Source of the DNA: Magnetospirillum sp.
GTDB lineage: Bacteria; Pseudomonadota; Alphaproteobacteria; Rhodospirillales; Magnetospirillaceae
Direction: 5' to 3'
Length of the DNA: 64,000 bases
Assembly: GCA_024707145.1 (NCBI GenBank)
Contig: JANQAI010000005.1
Location: 310,001-374,000, forward strand
The notes under the pieces are model-generated. The model was given only the letters and a program-made list of their open reading frames with translations. It did no database searches and was not told where the DNA came from. Below are positions 19,636-29,713 of this stretch, in pieces (position 1 is the stretch's first letter; each line of letters begins with the position of its first letter). The translations under genes and the position numbers were made by a program.

Positions 19636-20766
19636 TTACGATCCTTGTTCTTTGGTCAGGACGACCTCGGGTTCCACATACTGGAATCCGCGGTCGCGCG
19701 CCACTGCGGCGTGAGTCACCTGGCCGCGATGGACGTTGAGGCCCGCGCGCAGGTGCGGGTCCTCGGTAGCCGCGCGGACCCAACCCTTGTCGGCAAGGGC
19801 CAGCACGAAAGGAAGCGTGGCGTTGTTCAGCGCGAAGGCCGAGGTGCGGGCGACGGCGCCCGGCATGTTGGTGACGCAGTAATGCACCACCCCCTCCTCC
19901 ACGTAGGTGGGCTGGGCGTGGGTGGTGGGCCGCGAGGTCTCGAAGCAGCCGCCCTGGTCGATGGCCACGTCCACCACCACCGAGCCCTTGCGCATGCCGC
20001 CCACCAGCTGGCGCGACGCCAGCCTGGGCGCCGCCGCGCCGGGCACCAGCACGGCGCCCACCACCACGTCGGCATCCAGCACGTGGTGCTCGATGGCGTT
20101 CAAATTGGCGTAGGCCGTCTGCACCCGGCCGCCGAACAGCTCGTCCAGCCTGGGCCAGGCGGGCCAGCGACTTGTCCAGCACGGTCACCCGCGCGCCCAC
20201 GCCGACGGCCATGCGCGCCGCGTTGGTGCCGACCACGCCGCCGCCCAGGATCACCACGTGGCCCGGCATCACCCGGGCACGCCGCCCAGCAGCACGCCGA
20301 TGCCGCCCTGTTCCTTCTCCAGGCAATGGGCGCCCACCTGGATGGACATGCGCCCCGCCACCTCGCTCATGGGCGCCAGCAGGGGCAGGCGGCCGAACGC
20401 ATCGGTGACGGTCTCGTAGGCGATGGCGGTGACGCCGGACTCCATCAGCGCCCGGGTCTGCTCGGCATCGGGCGCCAGGTGCAGATAGGTGAACAGCACC
20501 TGGCCCTGGCGCAGCAGGGCGTATTCCTGCGGCTGCGGCTCCTTGACCTTGACCACCATGTCGGCGCCGGCGAACACCTCGGCGGCGGTGTCGGCCACCT
20601 GGGCGCCGACCACCCGGTAGGCGGCGTCGGAACAGCCGATGCCTTCGCCGGCGCCGGCCTGCACCACCACCTCGTGGCCGTGGTGGACCAGCTCGCGCAC
20701 CGCGGCGGGGGTCAGGCCGACGCGGTACTCGTGTGTCTTGATTTCCCTGGGAACGCCGACGCGCAT
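19636..20766 (-). CDS. ald: Alanine dehydrogenase, two frame breaks
   Basis: NAD-dependent conversion of L-alanine to pyruvate and ammonium. N-terminus [37 protein letters not shown], then the Rossmann motif [19 protein letters not shown] and the C-terminal segment [20 protein letters not shown] are typical. The frame is lost near 20276, where one G is missing in the GVPG-V codons, and regained at 20149/20150, where the plus strand reads CAGCCTG for expected CAGCTG. Allowing for both changes, the 376-residue protein is complete, so I regard the gene as intact and the breaks as probable consensus errors. Confidence 0.87.
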
Positions 20767-20858
20767 GGGGCCACCTGCGAAGTTGGGACGACTTTACCCC
20801 AATCCTGCTGCGGTGCAACCTGACGGTACCATGACAGGCGCGCCTGCACGTCCGTACT

Positions 20859-22196
20859 CTACGCCGGCTGGCGCGCCGTCGCCACCGGCAGCTTGCGCAT
20901 CATCCACAGCAACAGCAGCAGTGCCGGCACGGTGACCACCGTGGTCAGCAGGAAGAAATCGGTCCAGCCCAGCCAGTCGGCCAGCTTGCCGCTGGTCGAG
21001 GCGAACAGGGTGCGGCCCACGGCCGTCAGCGAGGACAGCAGGGCGTATTGGGTGGCGGTATAGGCCACGTTGCATAGGCCCGAGATATAGGCCACCAGCG
21101 CCGCCCCGGCCATGCCGGCGGTCAGGTTCTCGGCGGCGACGCACAGCGCCAGGACGGCGATGTCGTGGCCCGATTCGGCCTGCAGCACGTAGAACAGGTT
21201 GCCCAGGGATTGCAGCACGCCGAACACCAGCAGCGCCCGCATCACCCCCAGCCGGGTCACCAGGGCGCCGCCGATCAGGCTGCCCAGCACGGTGGCGCCG
21301 AAGCCGAACACCTTGGACACGGTGGCGATCTCGTCCAGGCGGAAGCCCAGTTCCACGTACAGCGTGTTGGCCATGGCGCCGGCCATGGCCTCGCCCAGCT
21401 TGTAGCCGATGACGAACAGCAGCACCGCCACCCAGCCCTTGCGGCTGACGAAATCGGCGAAGGGGCAGATGACGGCGCCGTACAGCCAGGCCGCCGCCTG
21501 GGCCACCGGTCCGCGCAGGTGCGGCCGGGCCGCCAGGTATTCGGCGGCGCGGCGCTCGCGCTCGGCGGTGGCGGCGGACACCTTGATGGCGGGCTCGGGG
21601 CCGAACAGGAACACCAGCATGCCCAAGCCCAGCAGCGCCGCCATGGCGGCATAGGCGGCGAACCAGCCGAAGCTGCCAGCCAGGTAGAGCGCGCCAGCGC
21701 CGGCCGCCAGCATGGCCAGGCGATAGCCGGTCTGGGTCGCCCCGGCGCCGGGGCCCTGCTTGGCCTCGTCCAGGATCTCCACGCGATAGGCGTCGATGAC
21801 GATGTCCTGGCTGGCCGACAGGAAGGCCACCGCCACCGCCAGGGCGGCCATGCGGCCCAGTTCGGTGACAGGGTCGGTGGCGCCCAGCGCCAGGATGGCG
21901 ACGATCAGCAGGATCTGGATCACCAGGCCCCAGCTGCGGCGGCGCCCCATCACCCGCGTCAGCACCGGCAAAGGCAGGCGGTCGATCAGCGGCGACCACA
22001 GGAACTTCAGGGCGTAGGGCGTGCCCACCAGGGCGAACAGGCCGATGGCGGTGCGGCTGATGCCTTCGCTCTTCAGCCAGGCCGACAGGGTCGAGAAGGT
22101 GAGCAGCAGCGGCAGGCCGCTGGCAAATCCCAGGACCAGGACCATCAGCACGCGGCGGTCGAAATAGGCGGTGAAGGCGGCGCGAGCCCGGGCCAT
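20859..22196 (-). CDS. ampG: AmpG-like MFS transporter (muropeptide permease family)
   Basis: Multi-spanning inner-membrane protein of about 445 residues. N-terminal [20 protein letters not shown], the AmpG pattern [20 protein letters not shown] followed by [19 protein letters not shown], and [16 protein letters not shown] match AmpG, which imports GlcNAc-anhydroMurNAc peptides for murein recycling. Start ATG 22196 is preferred over 22238 because family members begin just before the first helix. The specific substrate is inferred from family similarity. Confidence 0.85.
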   Translation of the reverse strand: MARARAAFTAYFDRRVLMVLVLGFASGLPLLLTFSTLSAWLKSEGISRTAIGLFALVGTPYALKFLWSPLIDRLPLPVLTRVMGRRRSWGLVIQILLIVAILALGATDPVTELGRMAALAVAVAFLSASQDIVIDAYRVEILDEAKQGPGAGATQTGYRLAMLAAGAGALYLAGSFGWFAAYAAMAALLGLGMLVFLFGPEPAIKVSAATAERERRAAEYLAARPHLRGPVAQAAAWLYGAVICPFADFVSRKGWVAVLLFVIGYKLGEAMAGAMANTLYVELGFRLDEIATVSKVFGFGATVLGSLIGGALVTRLGVMRALLVFGVLQSLGNLFYVLQAESGHDIAVLALCVAAENLTAGMAGAALVAYISGLCNVAYTATQYALLSSLTAVGRTLFASTSGKLADWLGWTDFFLLTTVVTVPALLLLLWMMRKLPVATARQPA

Positions 22197-22319
22197 GGCA
22201 CATCCTGCTGCAATGAACGGGCGGAAGTGTAGCCGCAAAAGCCGGTGGAATCGTTAATTCCTTGGCCCAGAGCGGCCTGGACTCTGTATCATGGGGCGAG
22301 ACCGTGGGGTCCGACAGAG

Positions 22320-23402
22320 ATGGTCGAAACTCGCCCGCCGCCGCCCACCAGCCGCACCATGGCCCGCCGCAAGACGGTGCGCCGCCTGCTGCTGTTCGCC
22401 GGGCCGGTGGTGGTGGCGCTCGGCGCGCTGCTGCTGTGGCTGGGCGGCGGACGGGTGGTCAGCACCGACAACGCCTATCTGCAGGCGGACAACGTCACCG
22501 TATCCAGCCGGCTGGCCGGCATCGTCGCCGAGGTGCTCGTCAAGGACAATCAGCGGGTCAAGGCGGGCGACGTGCTGTTCCGCCTGGACCGCGAGCCCTA
22601 TGCCATCGCCCTGGCCTCGGCCCAGGCCCAACTGGCCCAGACCGAGGTGGAGCTGGCGGCGCTGCAGGCCACCTATCGCGAGCGCGTCGCCGACCTGCGC
22701 CAGGCGGGCAGCGACGTGGAGTTCTTCCAGCGCCAGTTCGAGCGGCAATCCTCGCTGGCCGGCCGTGGCGTCGCCGCCGAGGCGGCGCTGGACGCGGCGC
22801 GGCGCGACGCGGTGGGCGCGCGGGCGCACCTGACCTCGCTGCGGCAGGAGGCGGAATCGGTGCTGGCCCAGCTGGGCGGCGACGCCGAGCGGCCGGTGCA
22901 GAAGCACCCGCGCTGGCTGGCGGCGCGGGCGGCGGTGGATCGGGCGCAATATGATCTTGGTCAGACCGAAATCCGCGCCCCCATCGACGGCATCGTCGCC
23001 AACGTGGATCAGTTGCAGCCGGGCGAGGTGGTGGCCGCCGGCACCGCCGCCTTCAGTCTGCTGGGGGTCAGGCCGTGGGTGGAGGCCAATCCCAAGGAGA
23101 CCGAGCTGACCTACGTGAAGCCGGGCGATTCCGCCACCATCCGGGTGGACACCTATCCCGGCCGCGAGTGGCGCGGCCGCGTCACCAGCATCAGCCCGGC
23201 CACCGGCGCCCAGTTCGCCGTGCTGCCGCCCCAGAACGCCTCGGGCAATTGGGTCAAGGTGGTGCAGCGGGTGCCGGTGCGCCTGGAGGTGGACATCCCC
23301 GAGGACTCGCCGCCCCTGTCGGCGGGCATGAGCGTCGAGGTGAGCATCGACACCGGCCATCGCCGGCGCCTGGGCGACCTGTGGCGGGGGCTGTTCGGAT
23401 GA
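22320..23402 (+). CDS. HlyD/EmrA-type membrane fusion protein
   Basis: Periplasmic adaptor of a tripartite efflux pump, 360 residues. One N-terminal membrane helix (LLLFAGPVVVALGALLLWLG), a lipoyl/barrel-sandwich half motif (STDNAYLQADNVTVSSRLAG, VLVKDNQRVKAGDVLFRLD), a coiled-coil hairpin (residues about 100-200) and a second lipoyl half (AQYDLGQTEIRAPIDGIVAN). Its stop overlaps the start of the DHA2-type transporter by 4 bases, as in emrAB operons. ATG 22320 is the most likely start. Confidence 0.92.
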   Translation: MVETRPPPPTSRTMARRKTVRRLLLFAGPVVVALGALLLWLGGGRVVSTDNAYLQADNVTVSSRLAGIVAEVLVKDNQRVKAGDVLFRLDREPYAIALASAQAQLAQTEVELAALQATYRERVADLRQAGSDVEFFQRQFERQSSLAGRGVAAEAALDAARRDAVGARAHLTSLRQEAESVLAQLGGDAERPVQKHPRWLAARAAVDRAQYDLGQTEIRAPIDGIVANVDQLQPGEVVAAGTAAFSLLGVRPWVEANPKETELTYVKPGDSATIRVDTYPGREWRGRVTSISPATGAQFAVLPPQNASGNWVKVVQRVPVRLEVDIPEDSPPLSAGMSVEVSIDTGHRRRLGDLWRGLFG

Positions 23403-24902
23403 GCGGCGTCGCCGCCCTTACCGTGCTGGTCATGGCGGCGACCATCATGCAGGCGCTGGACACCACCATCGCCAACGTGGCGCTGCCCTACATGCAGGGC
23501 AGCCTGTCGGCCACGTCCGACCAGATCAACTGGGTGCTGACCAGCTACATCGTTGCCGCCGCCATCATGACCCCACCCACCGGCTGGCTGGCCGAACGGT
23601 TCGGCCGCAAGCGGCTGTTCATCGCCGCCGTGGCCGGCTTCACCCTGGCGTCGGGCCTGTGCGGCATGGCGCAAAGCCTGGAGGAGATGGTGCTGTTCCG
23701 CCTGCTCCAGGGCGTCTGCGGGGCGCCGCTGGTGCCGCTGGCCCAGTCGGTGCTGCTGGACACCTATCCGCGCGAACGGCACGGCCAAGCCATGGCGCTG
23801 TGGGGCATGGGGGTGATGGTCGGCCCCATCCTGGGGCCCAGTCTGGGCGGCTGGCTGACCGAGAACTGGCAGTGGCGCTGGGTGTTCTACATCAACCTGC
23901 CCATCGGCGTGCTCACCGCCCTGGGGCTGGCGGTGTTTTTGCCCGAACGGCGGGGCGAGCGGCCGCGCGGCTTCGACTGGCTGGGGTTTTTCGCCCTGTC
24001 GCTGGGGGTGGGGGCGCTGCAGCTGATGCTGGACCGGGGCGAGCAACTGGACTGGTTCGACTCGGGTGAGGTGGTGGCCGAGGCGGTGCTGTCGGGCCTC
24101 GGCTTCTACCTGTTCGTGGTCCACCTGCTCACCGCCGACCATCCCTTCATCGACCGCCGGCTGTTCCGCGACCGCAACCTGGTGACCGGGCTGGCCTTCA
24201 TCTTCGTGGTGGGGATCATCCTGCTGGCCACGCTGGCCCTGCTCACCCCTTTCCTGCAGACCCTGCTGGATTGGCCGGTGCTCACCGCCGGACTGGTGAT
24301 GGCGCCGCGCGGCCTGGGCACCATGGTGGCCATGATGCTGGTTGGCCGGCTGATCGCCCGCGTGGATCCCCGCCTGCTGATGGCCTGCGGCCTGGGGTTG
24401 ATCGGCTTGTCCCTGTGGGAGATGAGCACCTTCAACCTGGATGTGAGCCAGGGCATGCTGGTGCGCACCGGCATCACCCAGGGCTTCGGCCTGGGGCTGG
24501 TGATGGTGCCGCTGTCCACCATGACCTTCGCCACGCTGGCGCCCGAGCCTGCGCACCCAGGGCACCGCCCTGTTCAGCCTGATGCGCAACCTGGGCTCCA
24601 GCATCGGCATCTCGGTGGTGATCTTCCTGCTCACCCGCAATACCCAGATCATGCACGCTGAATTGAACGCCTACGCCACCCCGTTCAGCGCGCCGTTGCG
24701 CTCGGCCGGCGATTTGTGGTCGTTGTCCACCCTGCCCGGTGCGGCGGCGCTCAACGCCGAGATCACTCGCCAGGCCACCCTGGTGGCCTTCCTCGACGAT
24801 TTCCGCCTGATGATGGTGCTGGCCCTGGCCGTCATGCCGCTGGTAGCGCTGATGCGCCGGCCTGGCCGTGCCGCCTCGGCGGCGCCTGCCGTGATGGAGT
24901 AG
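23399..24902 (+). CDS. DHA2-family MFS multidrug transporter (EmrB-like), frameshifted
   Basis: Drug:H+ antiporter of 14 predicted helices, about 500 residues. DHA2 motifs are ALDTTIANVALPYMQGSLSA, SYIVAAAIMTPPTGWLAERF, GVMVGPILGPSLGGWLTENW and WRWVFYINLPIGVL. Near the end one extra C at 24548/24549 turns GAGCTG into GAGCCTG and moves the rest (QGTALFSLMRNLGSSIGISV...) to another frame, up to the stop at 24900-24902. Removing the base restores the normal protein. Overlaps the adaptor gene and is followed 3 bases later by a universal stress protein gene. Confidence 0.88.
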
Positions 24903-24905
24903 CCC

Positions 24906-25346
24906 ATGTACCGCCACATCCTGCTTGCTTATGACGGCTCCAAGGAGGGCGCCTGCGCGCTGCGCCAGGGCGCCGAACTGGCCCAGGCCATGTCCGCCCG
25001 GGTCACCCTGCTGGCGGTGATCGCGGCTTCCCCCGGCGTGTTGATCGCCGAGGCGGTGGGAGCGAACGACGTCATCGGCCATGAACAGGGACTGTACCAG
25101 GAGGTGCTGGATTTCGGCCTCGACCTGCTGGCCAAGCGCGGGCTGGCCGCCGAAGGCCGGCTGGCCTATGGCGTGCCCATCGACGAGATCACCGCCATCG
25201 CGCGGGAGGTGCGGGCCGACCTTATCGTTGTCGGCCATCGCCATCGCGGCCGGCTGGCCCGCTGGTGGTCGGGTTCGCTGGGCGCCACCCTGCTGGCCCA
25301 GGCCCCCTGTTCGTTGCTGGTCGCGGTGGAAGGCGACGAAGGCTGA
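24906..25346 (+). CDS. Universal stress protein (UspA family)
   Basis: Single Usp domain of 146 residues. YRHILLAYDGSKEGACALRQ at the start and the ATP-site motif VVGHRHRGRLARWWSGSLGA near the end (G-2x-G-9x-G pattern) suggest the ATP-binding type. It directly follows the efflux genes on the same strand and may be transcribed with them. Role in the cell is inferred from the family only. Confidence 0.9.
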   Translation: MYRHILLAYDGSKEGACALRQGAELAQAMSARVTLLAVIAASPGVLIAEAVGANDVIGHEQGLYQEVLDFGLDLLAKRGLAAEGRLAYGVPIDEITAIAREVRADLIVVGHRHRGRLARWWSGSLGATLLAQAPCSLLVAVEGDEG

Positions 25347-25355
25347 AGGCCGGGG

Positions 25356-25907
25356 TTAGAACGGCTCCAGCTCGGAATCCCAGTACAGGAAGTCGCGCCA
25401 CGATTGGTGCAGGTAATTGGGCGGGAACGAGCGCCCGTTCTCCTGCAATTCGAAGCTGGTGGGCTCGGTCGGCCACCGGCGCAGGTGCATGCCGGCCTCG
25501 CGCGGCAGGTGGCTGCCCTTGCGCAGGTTGCAGGGGGCACAGGCGGCCACCACGTTGGCCCAGGTGGTGCGCCCGCCGCGCGAACGCGGGATGACGTGGT
25601 CGAAGGTCAGGTCGTGGGCGGGAAAGGGATGGCCGCAATACTGGCAGGCGAAATGGTCGCGCAGGAAGACGTTGAAGCGGGTGAAGGCGGGCCGGCGGGC
25701 GGCGGGGATGTATTCCTTCAGCGAGATGACGCTGGGCAGCCGCATTCGCCAGGAAGGCGAATGAATGACGCGGTCGTATTCCGACACCACGTTGACGCGT
25801 TCCGACACCACGGCCTTGACCGCTTCCTGCCATGACCACAGGGACAGCGGGAAATAACTGAGCGGCCTGAAATCCGCATTCAAGACCAGGGCGGGATAGC
25901 TGTCCAA
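25356..25907 (-). CDS. HNH endonuclease-domain protein
   Basis: A 183-residue protein starting DSYPALVLNADFRPLSYFPL with a C-terminal HNH domain: zinc-binding CQYCG and CAPCN pairs around TFDHVIPRSRGGRTTWANVV. This form is widespread in alphaproteobacteria as a stand-alone chromosomal gene. The natural role is unknown; restriction-like or repair roles are possible. The upstream 99 bases hold an AT-rich stretch (around 25935-25960) that could carry its promoter. Confidence 0.88.
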   Translation of the reverse strand: MDSYPALVLNADFRPLSYFPLSLWSWQEAVKAVVSERVNVVSEYDRVIHSPSWRMRLPSVISLKEYIPAARRPAFTRFNVFLRDHFACQYCGHPFPAHDLTFDHVIPRSRGGRTTWANVVAACAPCNLRKGSHLPREAGMHLRRWPTEPTSFELQENGRSFPPNYLHQSWRDFLYWDSELEPF

Positions 25908-26006
25908 TGCTACCGATACCCCTCTCGTGGAGCTTGCTCACAAAATATAGAATTCCGAGCGCCAAATCCATCCCCGGCACGGTTACGGTTCGGCGAAAAC
26001 GGCGTG

Positions 26007-26678
26007 TCAGCCTGCCTCCTCCTCCAGCCCGAAGGCCTGACGCAGGAAGGCCACCGCCAGAGCGAGGCCGGGGCCGTCGATGGAATGGCCCAGATCGGGC
26101 CGCATATCGGTCAGCACCGGCAGGCCCACCGCCGACAGGCTCTGCTCGGCATGGGCCAGGCAGGCCGGATTGACCACCTCGTCGGCATCGCCATGGACCA
26201 GCAGCACGCGCGGCCGCGAGCGCAATTCGGCGGCCAGGCTTTCCGGCGCCACCACCGCTCCGGAGAAGCCCACCACCGCCGCCATGGGCCGCTCCCGCCG
26301 GGGCGCCACCTGCAGGGCCATCATGGTGCCCTGGGAAAAACCCAGCAGCGCCAGATCGGCATCGGTCAGGCCGAAGCGGGCCAGCTGCCGGTCGATGAAG
26401 GCGTCCAGGATGGGGGCGGCGGCCTGCACTCCCGCCGCCAGCTGCGCCACCGAGCGGTCGGCCAGCGAAAACCACTGCCGGCCGAACGGCGCCATGTCAT
26501 AGGGGAACGGGCCGTCGGGGGCGACGAAGGCGGCATCGGGCAGGGCCGGCGCCACATAGGGGATCAGCTCGGCCAGATCGGCGCCGTTGGCGCCGACGCC
26601 GTGCAGCAGCACCACCAGCTGGCGGGCCGGGCCGCCGGACAGGGGCAGCGCCTCGGGGCCGGAAAGGGTGAGGGTCAT
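26007..26678 (-). CDS. Phospholipase/carboxylesterase family alpha/beta hydrolase
   Basis: A 223-residue hydrolase with LVVLLHGVGANGADL (oxyanion region), the nucleophile elbow LLGFSQGTMMAL (Ser), Asp in VLLVHGDADEVVNP and His in DLGHSIDGPGLA, that is, a full Ser-Asp-His triad of the carboxylesterase 2/YpfH type. ATG 26678 has AAGGA upstream. It is divergent from gluQ. Substrate not predictable beyond esters or lysophospholipid. Confidence 0.9.
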   Translation of the reverse strand: MTLTLSGPEALPLSGGPARQLVVLLHGVGANGADLAELIPYVAPALPDAAFVAPDGPFPYDMAPFGRQWFSLADRSVAQLAAGVQAAAPILDAFIDRQLARFGLTDADLALLGFSQGTMMALQVAPRRERPMAAVVGFSGAVVAPESLAAELRSRPRVLLVHGDADEVVNPACLAHAEQSLSAVGLPVLTDMRPDLGHSIDGPGLALAVAFLRQAFGLEEEAG

Positions 26679-26763
26679 GGGGCGGTCCTTATTTTGGCTG
26701 GGGCGCGGGCGGCGCGTGGACATCGCCTGATTATGGTATGCTGGCGGCCATGCACCAACCCCC

Positions 26764-27591
26764 GTGATCACCCGCTTCGCCCCCAGCCCCACCGGCCGCC
26801 TGCACCTCGGCCATGCCTATTCGGCCCTGTTCGCCCACGCCCAGGCGGCGGACGGGCGCTTCCTGCTGCGCATCGAGGATATCGACACCGGCCGCTGCCG
26901 CCCCGAATTCGTCGACGGCATCTTCGAGGACTTGGCCTGGCTGGGGCTGGAGTGGGAGAGCCCGGTGCGCCGCCAATCCGAGCATTGGGACGATTACCGT
27001 GCCGCCCTGGCCCGGCTGGACGGCATGGGCCTGCTCTATCCCTGTTTCTGCACCCGCAAGGACATCGCCGACGAGGTGGCCCGCGCCGGCCACGCCCCGC
27101 ACGGTCCCGACGGCGTGCTCTATCCCGGCCTGTGCCGCGCCCTGCCGGCGGCGGAGCGGGCCGAGCGCATGGCCGCCGGCCAGCCCTTCGCCCTGCGCCT
27201 GGACATGGGCCGCGCGGCGGCCCGCGCCGGGACCCTGCACTGGCACGACCGCGCGGCCGGCCCGCAACGGGCGGCTCCGGAACTCTTCGGCGACGTGGTG
27301 CTGGCGCGCAAGGACTCCCCCACCTCGTACCATCTGGCGGTGACGGTGGACGACGCCCTACAGGATGTGACCTTGGTCACACGGGGTGCCGACCTGTTCG
27401 CCGCTACCCACGTGCACCGGCTGCTGCAGGCGCTGCTGGACCTGCCGGTGCCCGACTACCATCACCACCGGTTGCTCACCGACGAGACCGGCAAGCGCTT
27501 CGCCAAGCGCGACCGCAGCCTGACCATCGAGAGCCTGCGCGAGGCCGGCCACACCCCGGCCGAGGTGTGCCGGCTCGCCGGATTCTCCTGA
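26764..27591 (+). CDS. gluQ: Glutamyl-Q tRNA(Asp) synthetase
   Basis: Truncated GluRS paralogue (275 residues) lacking the anticodon-binding domain. It attaches glutamate to queuosine in tRNA-Asp. FAPSPTGRLHLGHAYSALFA (HIGH-type motif), FLLRIEDIDTGRCRPEF, a zinc site with CFC and YPGLC, and a degenerate KMSKS region (GKRFAKRDRSLTIESL) are present. Start GTG 26764. Confidence 0.94.
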   Translation: MITRFAPSPTGRLHLGHAYSALFAHAQAADGRFLLRIEDIDTGRCRPEFVDGIFEDLAWLGLEWESPVRRQSEHWDDYRAALARLDGMGLLYPCFCTRKDIADEVARAGHAPHGPDGVLYPGLCRALPAAERAERMAAGQPFALRLDMGRAAARAGTLHWHDRAAGPQRAAPELFGDVVLARKDSPTSYHLAVTVDDALQDVTLVTRGADLFAATHVHRLLQALLDLPVPDYHHHRLLTDETGKRFAKRDRSLTIESLREAGHTPAEVCRLAGFS

Positions 27592-27686
27592 TATCACAAT
27601 CTTCTAATGTTTTAGTTGGAACTTGAATATACTAAGGGTTTATTGGCATAAGCCCCCTCGGGATCAACGCTGGGGGGAATTGTGCG

Positions 27687-29660
27687 ATGGGTATTATAGA
27701 TCGTAGGGAGAGGCGTGGATTGGGGCTGGTGCCCCGCATCATCGCGCTGGCGGTGGGCGGGGTTCTGGTGCTGGGCTTCGCCGTCTCCGCTGTTTCCACC
27801 TACCTGCTGCGCGATGCCGCCGAGGCGGCGGCGCGGGAACGGGTGGACACCAACATGAAGGTGGCCTGGCAGGTGCTGCACGCCAAGGGCGAGGCCTTCC
27901 GGGTGGAGAACGGCAAACTGCTGGCCGGCGGGCACGTCCTCAACGGCGATTACGAGGTGGTGGACCGCGTCAAGGAGCTGGTGGGCGGCACCGCCACCGT
28001 GTTCATGGGCGACCTGCGCGTCTCCACCAACGTGGTCAAGCCCGACGGCAGTCGCGCCGTGGGCACGCCGCTGGCGCGCAGCGCCGCCTACGCCTCGGTG
28101 TTCGACCGCAAGGAACCCTTCCGCGGCGAGGTCGAGATCCTCGGCGAACCCTACATGACCGCCTACGATCCCATCTTCGATGCCGGCGGCGCCGTCATCG
28201 GCGCGCTGTATGTGGGCATGCGCAAGGCCGAGTTCCTGCAATCGGCCATCCGCACCCTGTGGACCCAGATCGGCGCCACCCTGGTGGTGATGGCGGCGGC
28301 CTGCGCCGTGGCCTGGCTGCTGGCGCGGCGCTCCATCGCCCTGCCGCTCAAGGCGGGCATCGCCGCCATGGGCCGGCTGGCCGAGGGCGACCTGGACGTG
28401 GAGGTGCCCGCTGCCGGCCGCGCCGACGAAATCGGCGAGATGGCCGCCGCCCTGGCGGTGTTCAAGGCCAATGCCGGCGAACGGGCGCGGCTGGAGGCGC
28501 GGGAACGGGCAGAGCAGGACGCGCGCGACCGCCGCCAGCAGGCCATCGAGCAATTGACCCGCGAGTTCAGCCAGGGCGTCGGCGGCGTGCTGGCGGCGGT
28601 CACCCGTTCAGCCCATTCCCTGCGCGACGCCGCCCAGTCCATGAGCGGCGTGGCCGGCGAGACCAGCCGCCAGAGCACGGTGGTGGCCGCGGCCGCTCAG
28701 CAGGCGGCGGGCAACGTGCACACCGTGGCCACCGCCGCCGAGGAATTGTCCGCCGCCGAAACCGAGATCGCCCGCCAGGTGGCCCAGACCTCGGCGGTGG
28801 CCGGCACCGCCGCCGACGAGGCCGAGCGGGTCAACGCCATCGTCCATTCCCTGGCCGACACCGCCGCCCGCATCGGTGACGTGGTCAATCTGATCACCGC
28901 CATCGCCCAGCAGACCAACCTGCTGGCGCTGAACGCCACCGTCGAGGCGGCGCGCGCCGGCGACGCCGGCAAGGGGTTCGCCGTGGTGGCGGGCGAAGTG
29001 AAGAGCCTGGCCACCCAGACCGCCCGCGCCACCGAGGAGATCACCAGTCAGATCGGGGCGGTGCAGGCGGTCACCCGCCAGGCGGTGGCGGCCATCGACG
29101 GCATCGGCCACACCATCACCGCCATCAGCGAAAGCGCCACCGCCATCGCCTCGGCGGTGGAACAGCAGACCGCCGCCACCGGCGAAATCGCCCGCAACGT
29201 CCAGCAGGCCTCGGCCGGCACCGACGAGGTGACGCGCTCCATCGCCCTGGTGGACCGGGGCGCCAGCACCACCGGCGCCGCCGCCACCCAGGTGCTGGGT
29301 ACGGCCGAGGAGCTGTCCGAACAATCCGATGCCCTGGCCGAGGAGGTCTCCCACTTCCTCGCCGCCATCAGGCACGCCGGCGAGCGGCGCCATTACGGCC
29401 GCCAGTCGGTGCGCCTGCCGGTGCACCTGTCCGTCGGCGGGCAGACCCGCCCGGCCGTCCTGGTGGATGTGGGGCTGGGCGGCGGCCGCTTGGACGAGGC
29501 GCTGGAGCTGCCCGTCGGCACCGCCGTCGAGCTGACCGCTCCCGGCTGGCCGCGGGTCAGGGCGCGGGTGGTGGGGGTGGAGGCCGGCCTCACCAGCCTG
29601 CAATTCGCCCTGGACGACGCCACCCAGGACGCCTTGGACCGGGTACTCGACGCGGCCTAG
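27687..29660 (+). CDS. Methyl-accepting chemotaxis protein with Cache sensor and C-terminal PilZ-like domain
   Basis: 657-residue chemoreceptor. TM1 at about residues 12-38, a periplasmic single-Cache-type sensor to about 185, TM2 at about 190-212, HAMP to about 265, and a signalling domain whose hairpin tip is [20 protein letters not shown]. The last 90 residues ([40 protein letters not shown]) resemble PilZ, with a basic R-x-x-x-R-like start and D-V-G-L-G-G. PilZ domains often bind cyclic di-GMP, though the second motif here departs from D/N-x-S-x-x-G. The 95 bases upstream are AT-rich and hold TATACT at 27628. Ligand unknown. Confidence 0.93.
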   Translation: MGIIDRRERRGLGLVPRIIALAVGGVLVLGFAVSAVSTYLLRDAAEAAARERVDTNMKVAWQVLHAKGEAFRVENGKLLAGGHVLNGDYEVVDRVKELVGGTATVFMGDLRVSTNVVKPDGSRAVGTPLARSAAYASVFDRKEPFRGEVEILGEPYMTAYDPIFDAGGAVIGALYVGMRKAEFLQSAIRTLWTQIGATLVVMAAACAVAWLLARRSIALPLKAGIAAMGRLAEGDLDVEVPAAGRADEIGEMAAALAVFKANAGERARLEARERAEQDARDRRQQAIEQLTREFSQGVGGVLAAVTRSAHSLRDAAQSMSGVAGETSRQSTVVAAAAQQAAGNVHTVATAAEELSAAETEIARQVAQTSAVAGTAADEAERVNAIVHSLADTAARIGDVVNLITAIAQQTNLLALNATVEAARAGDAGKGFAVVAGEVKSLATQTARATEEITSQIGAVQAVTRQAVAAIDGIGHTITAISESATAIASAVEQQTAATGEIARNVQQASAGTDEVTRSIALVDRGASTTGAAATQVLGTAEELSEQSDALAEEVSHFLAAIRHAGERRHYGRQSVRLPVHLSVGGQTRPAVLVDVGLGGGRLDEALELPVGTAVELTAPGWPRVRARVVGVEAGLTSLQFALDDATQDALDRVLDAA

Positions 29661-29713
29661 AGCTGGATGCTTGCAGGTCGGGCCGCCTGGCGCCAACCTG
29701 CTGTCATCGCATT

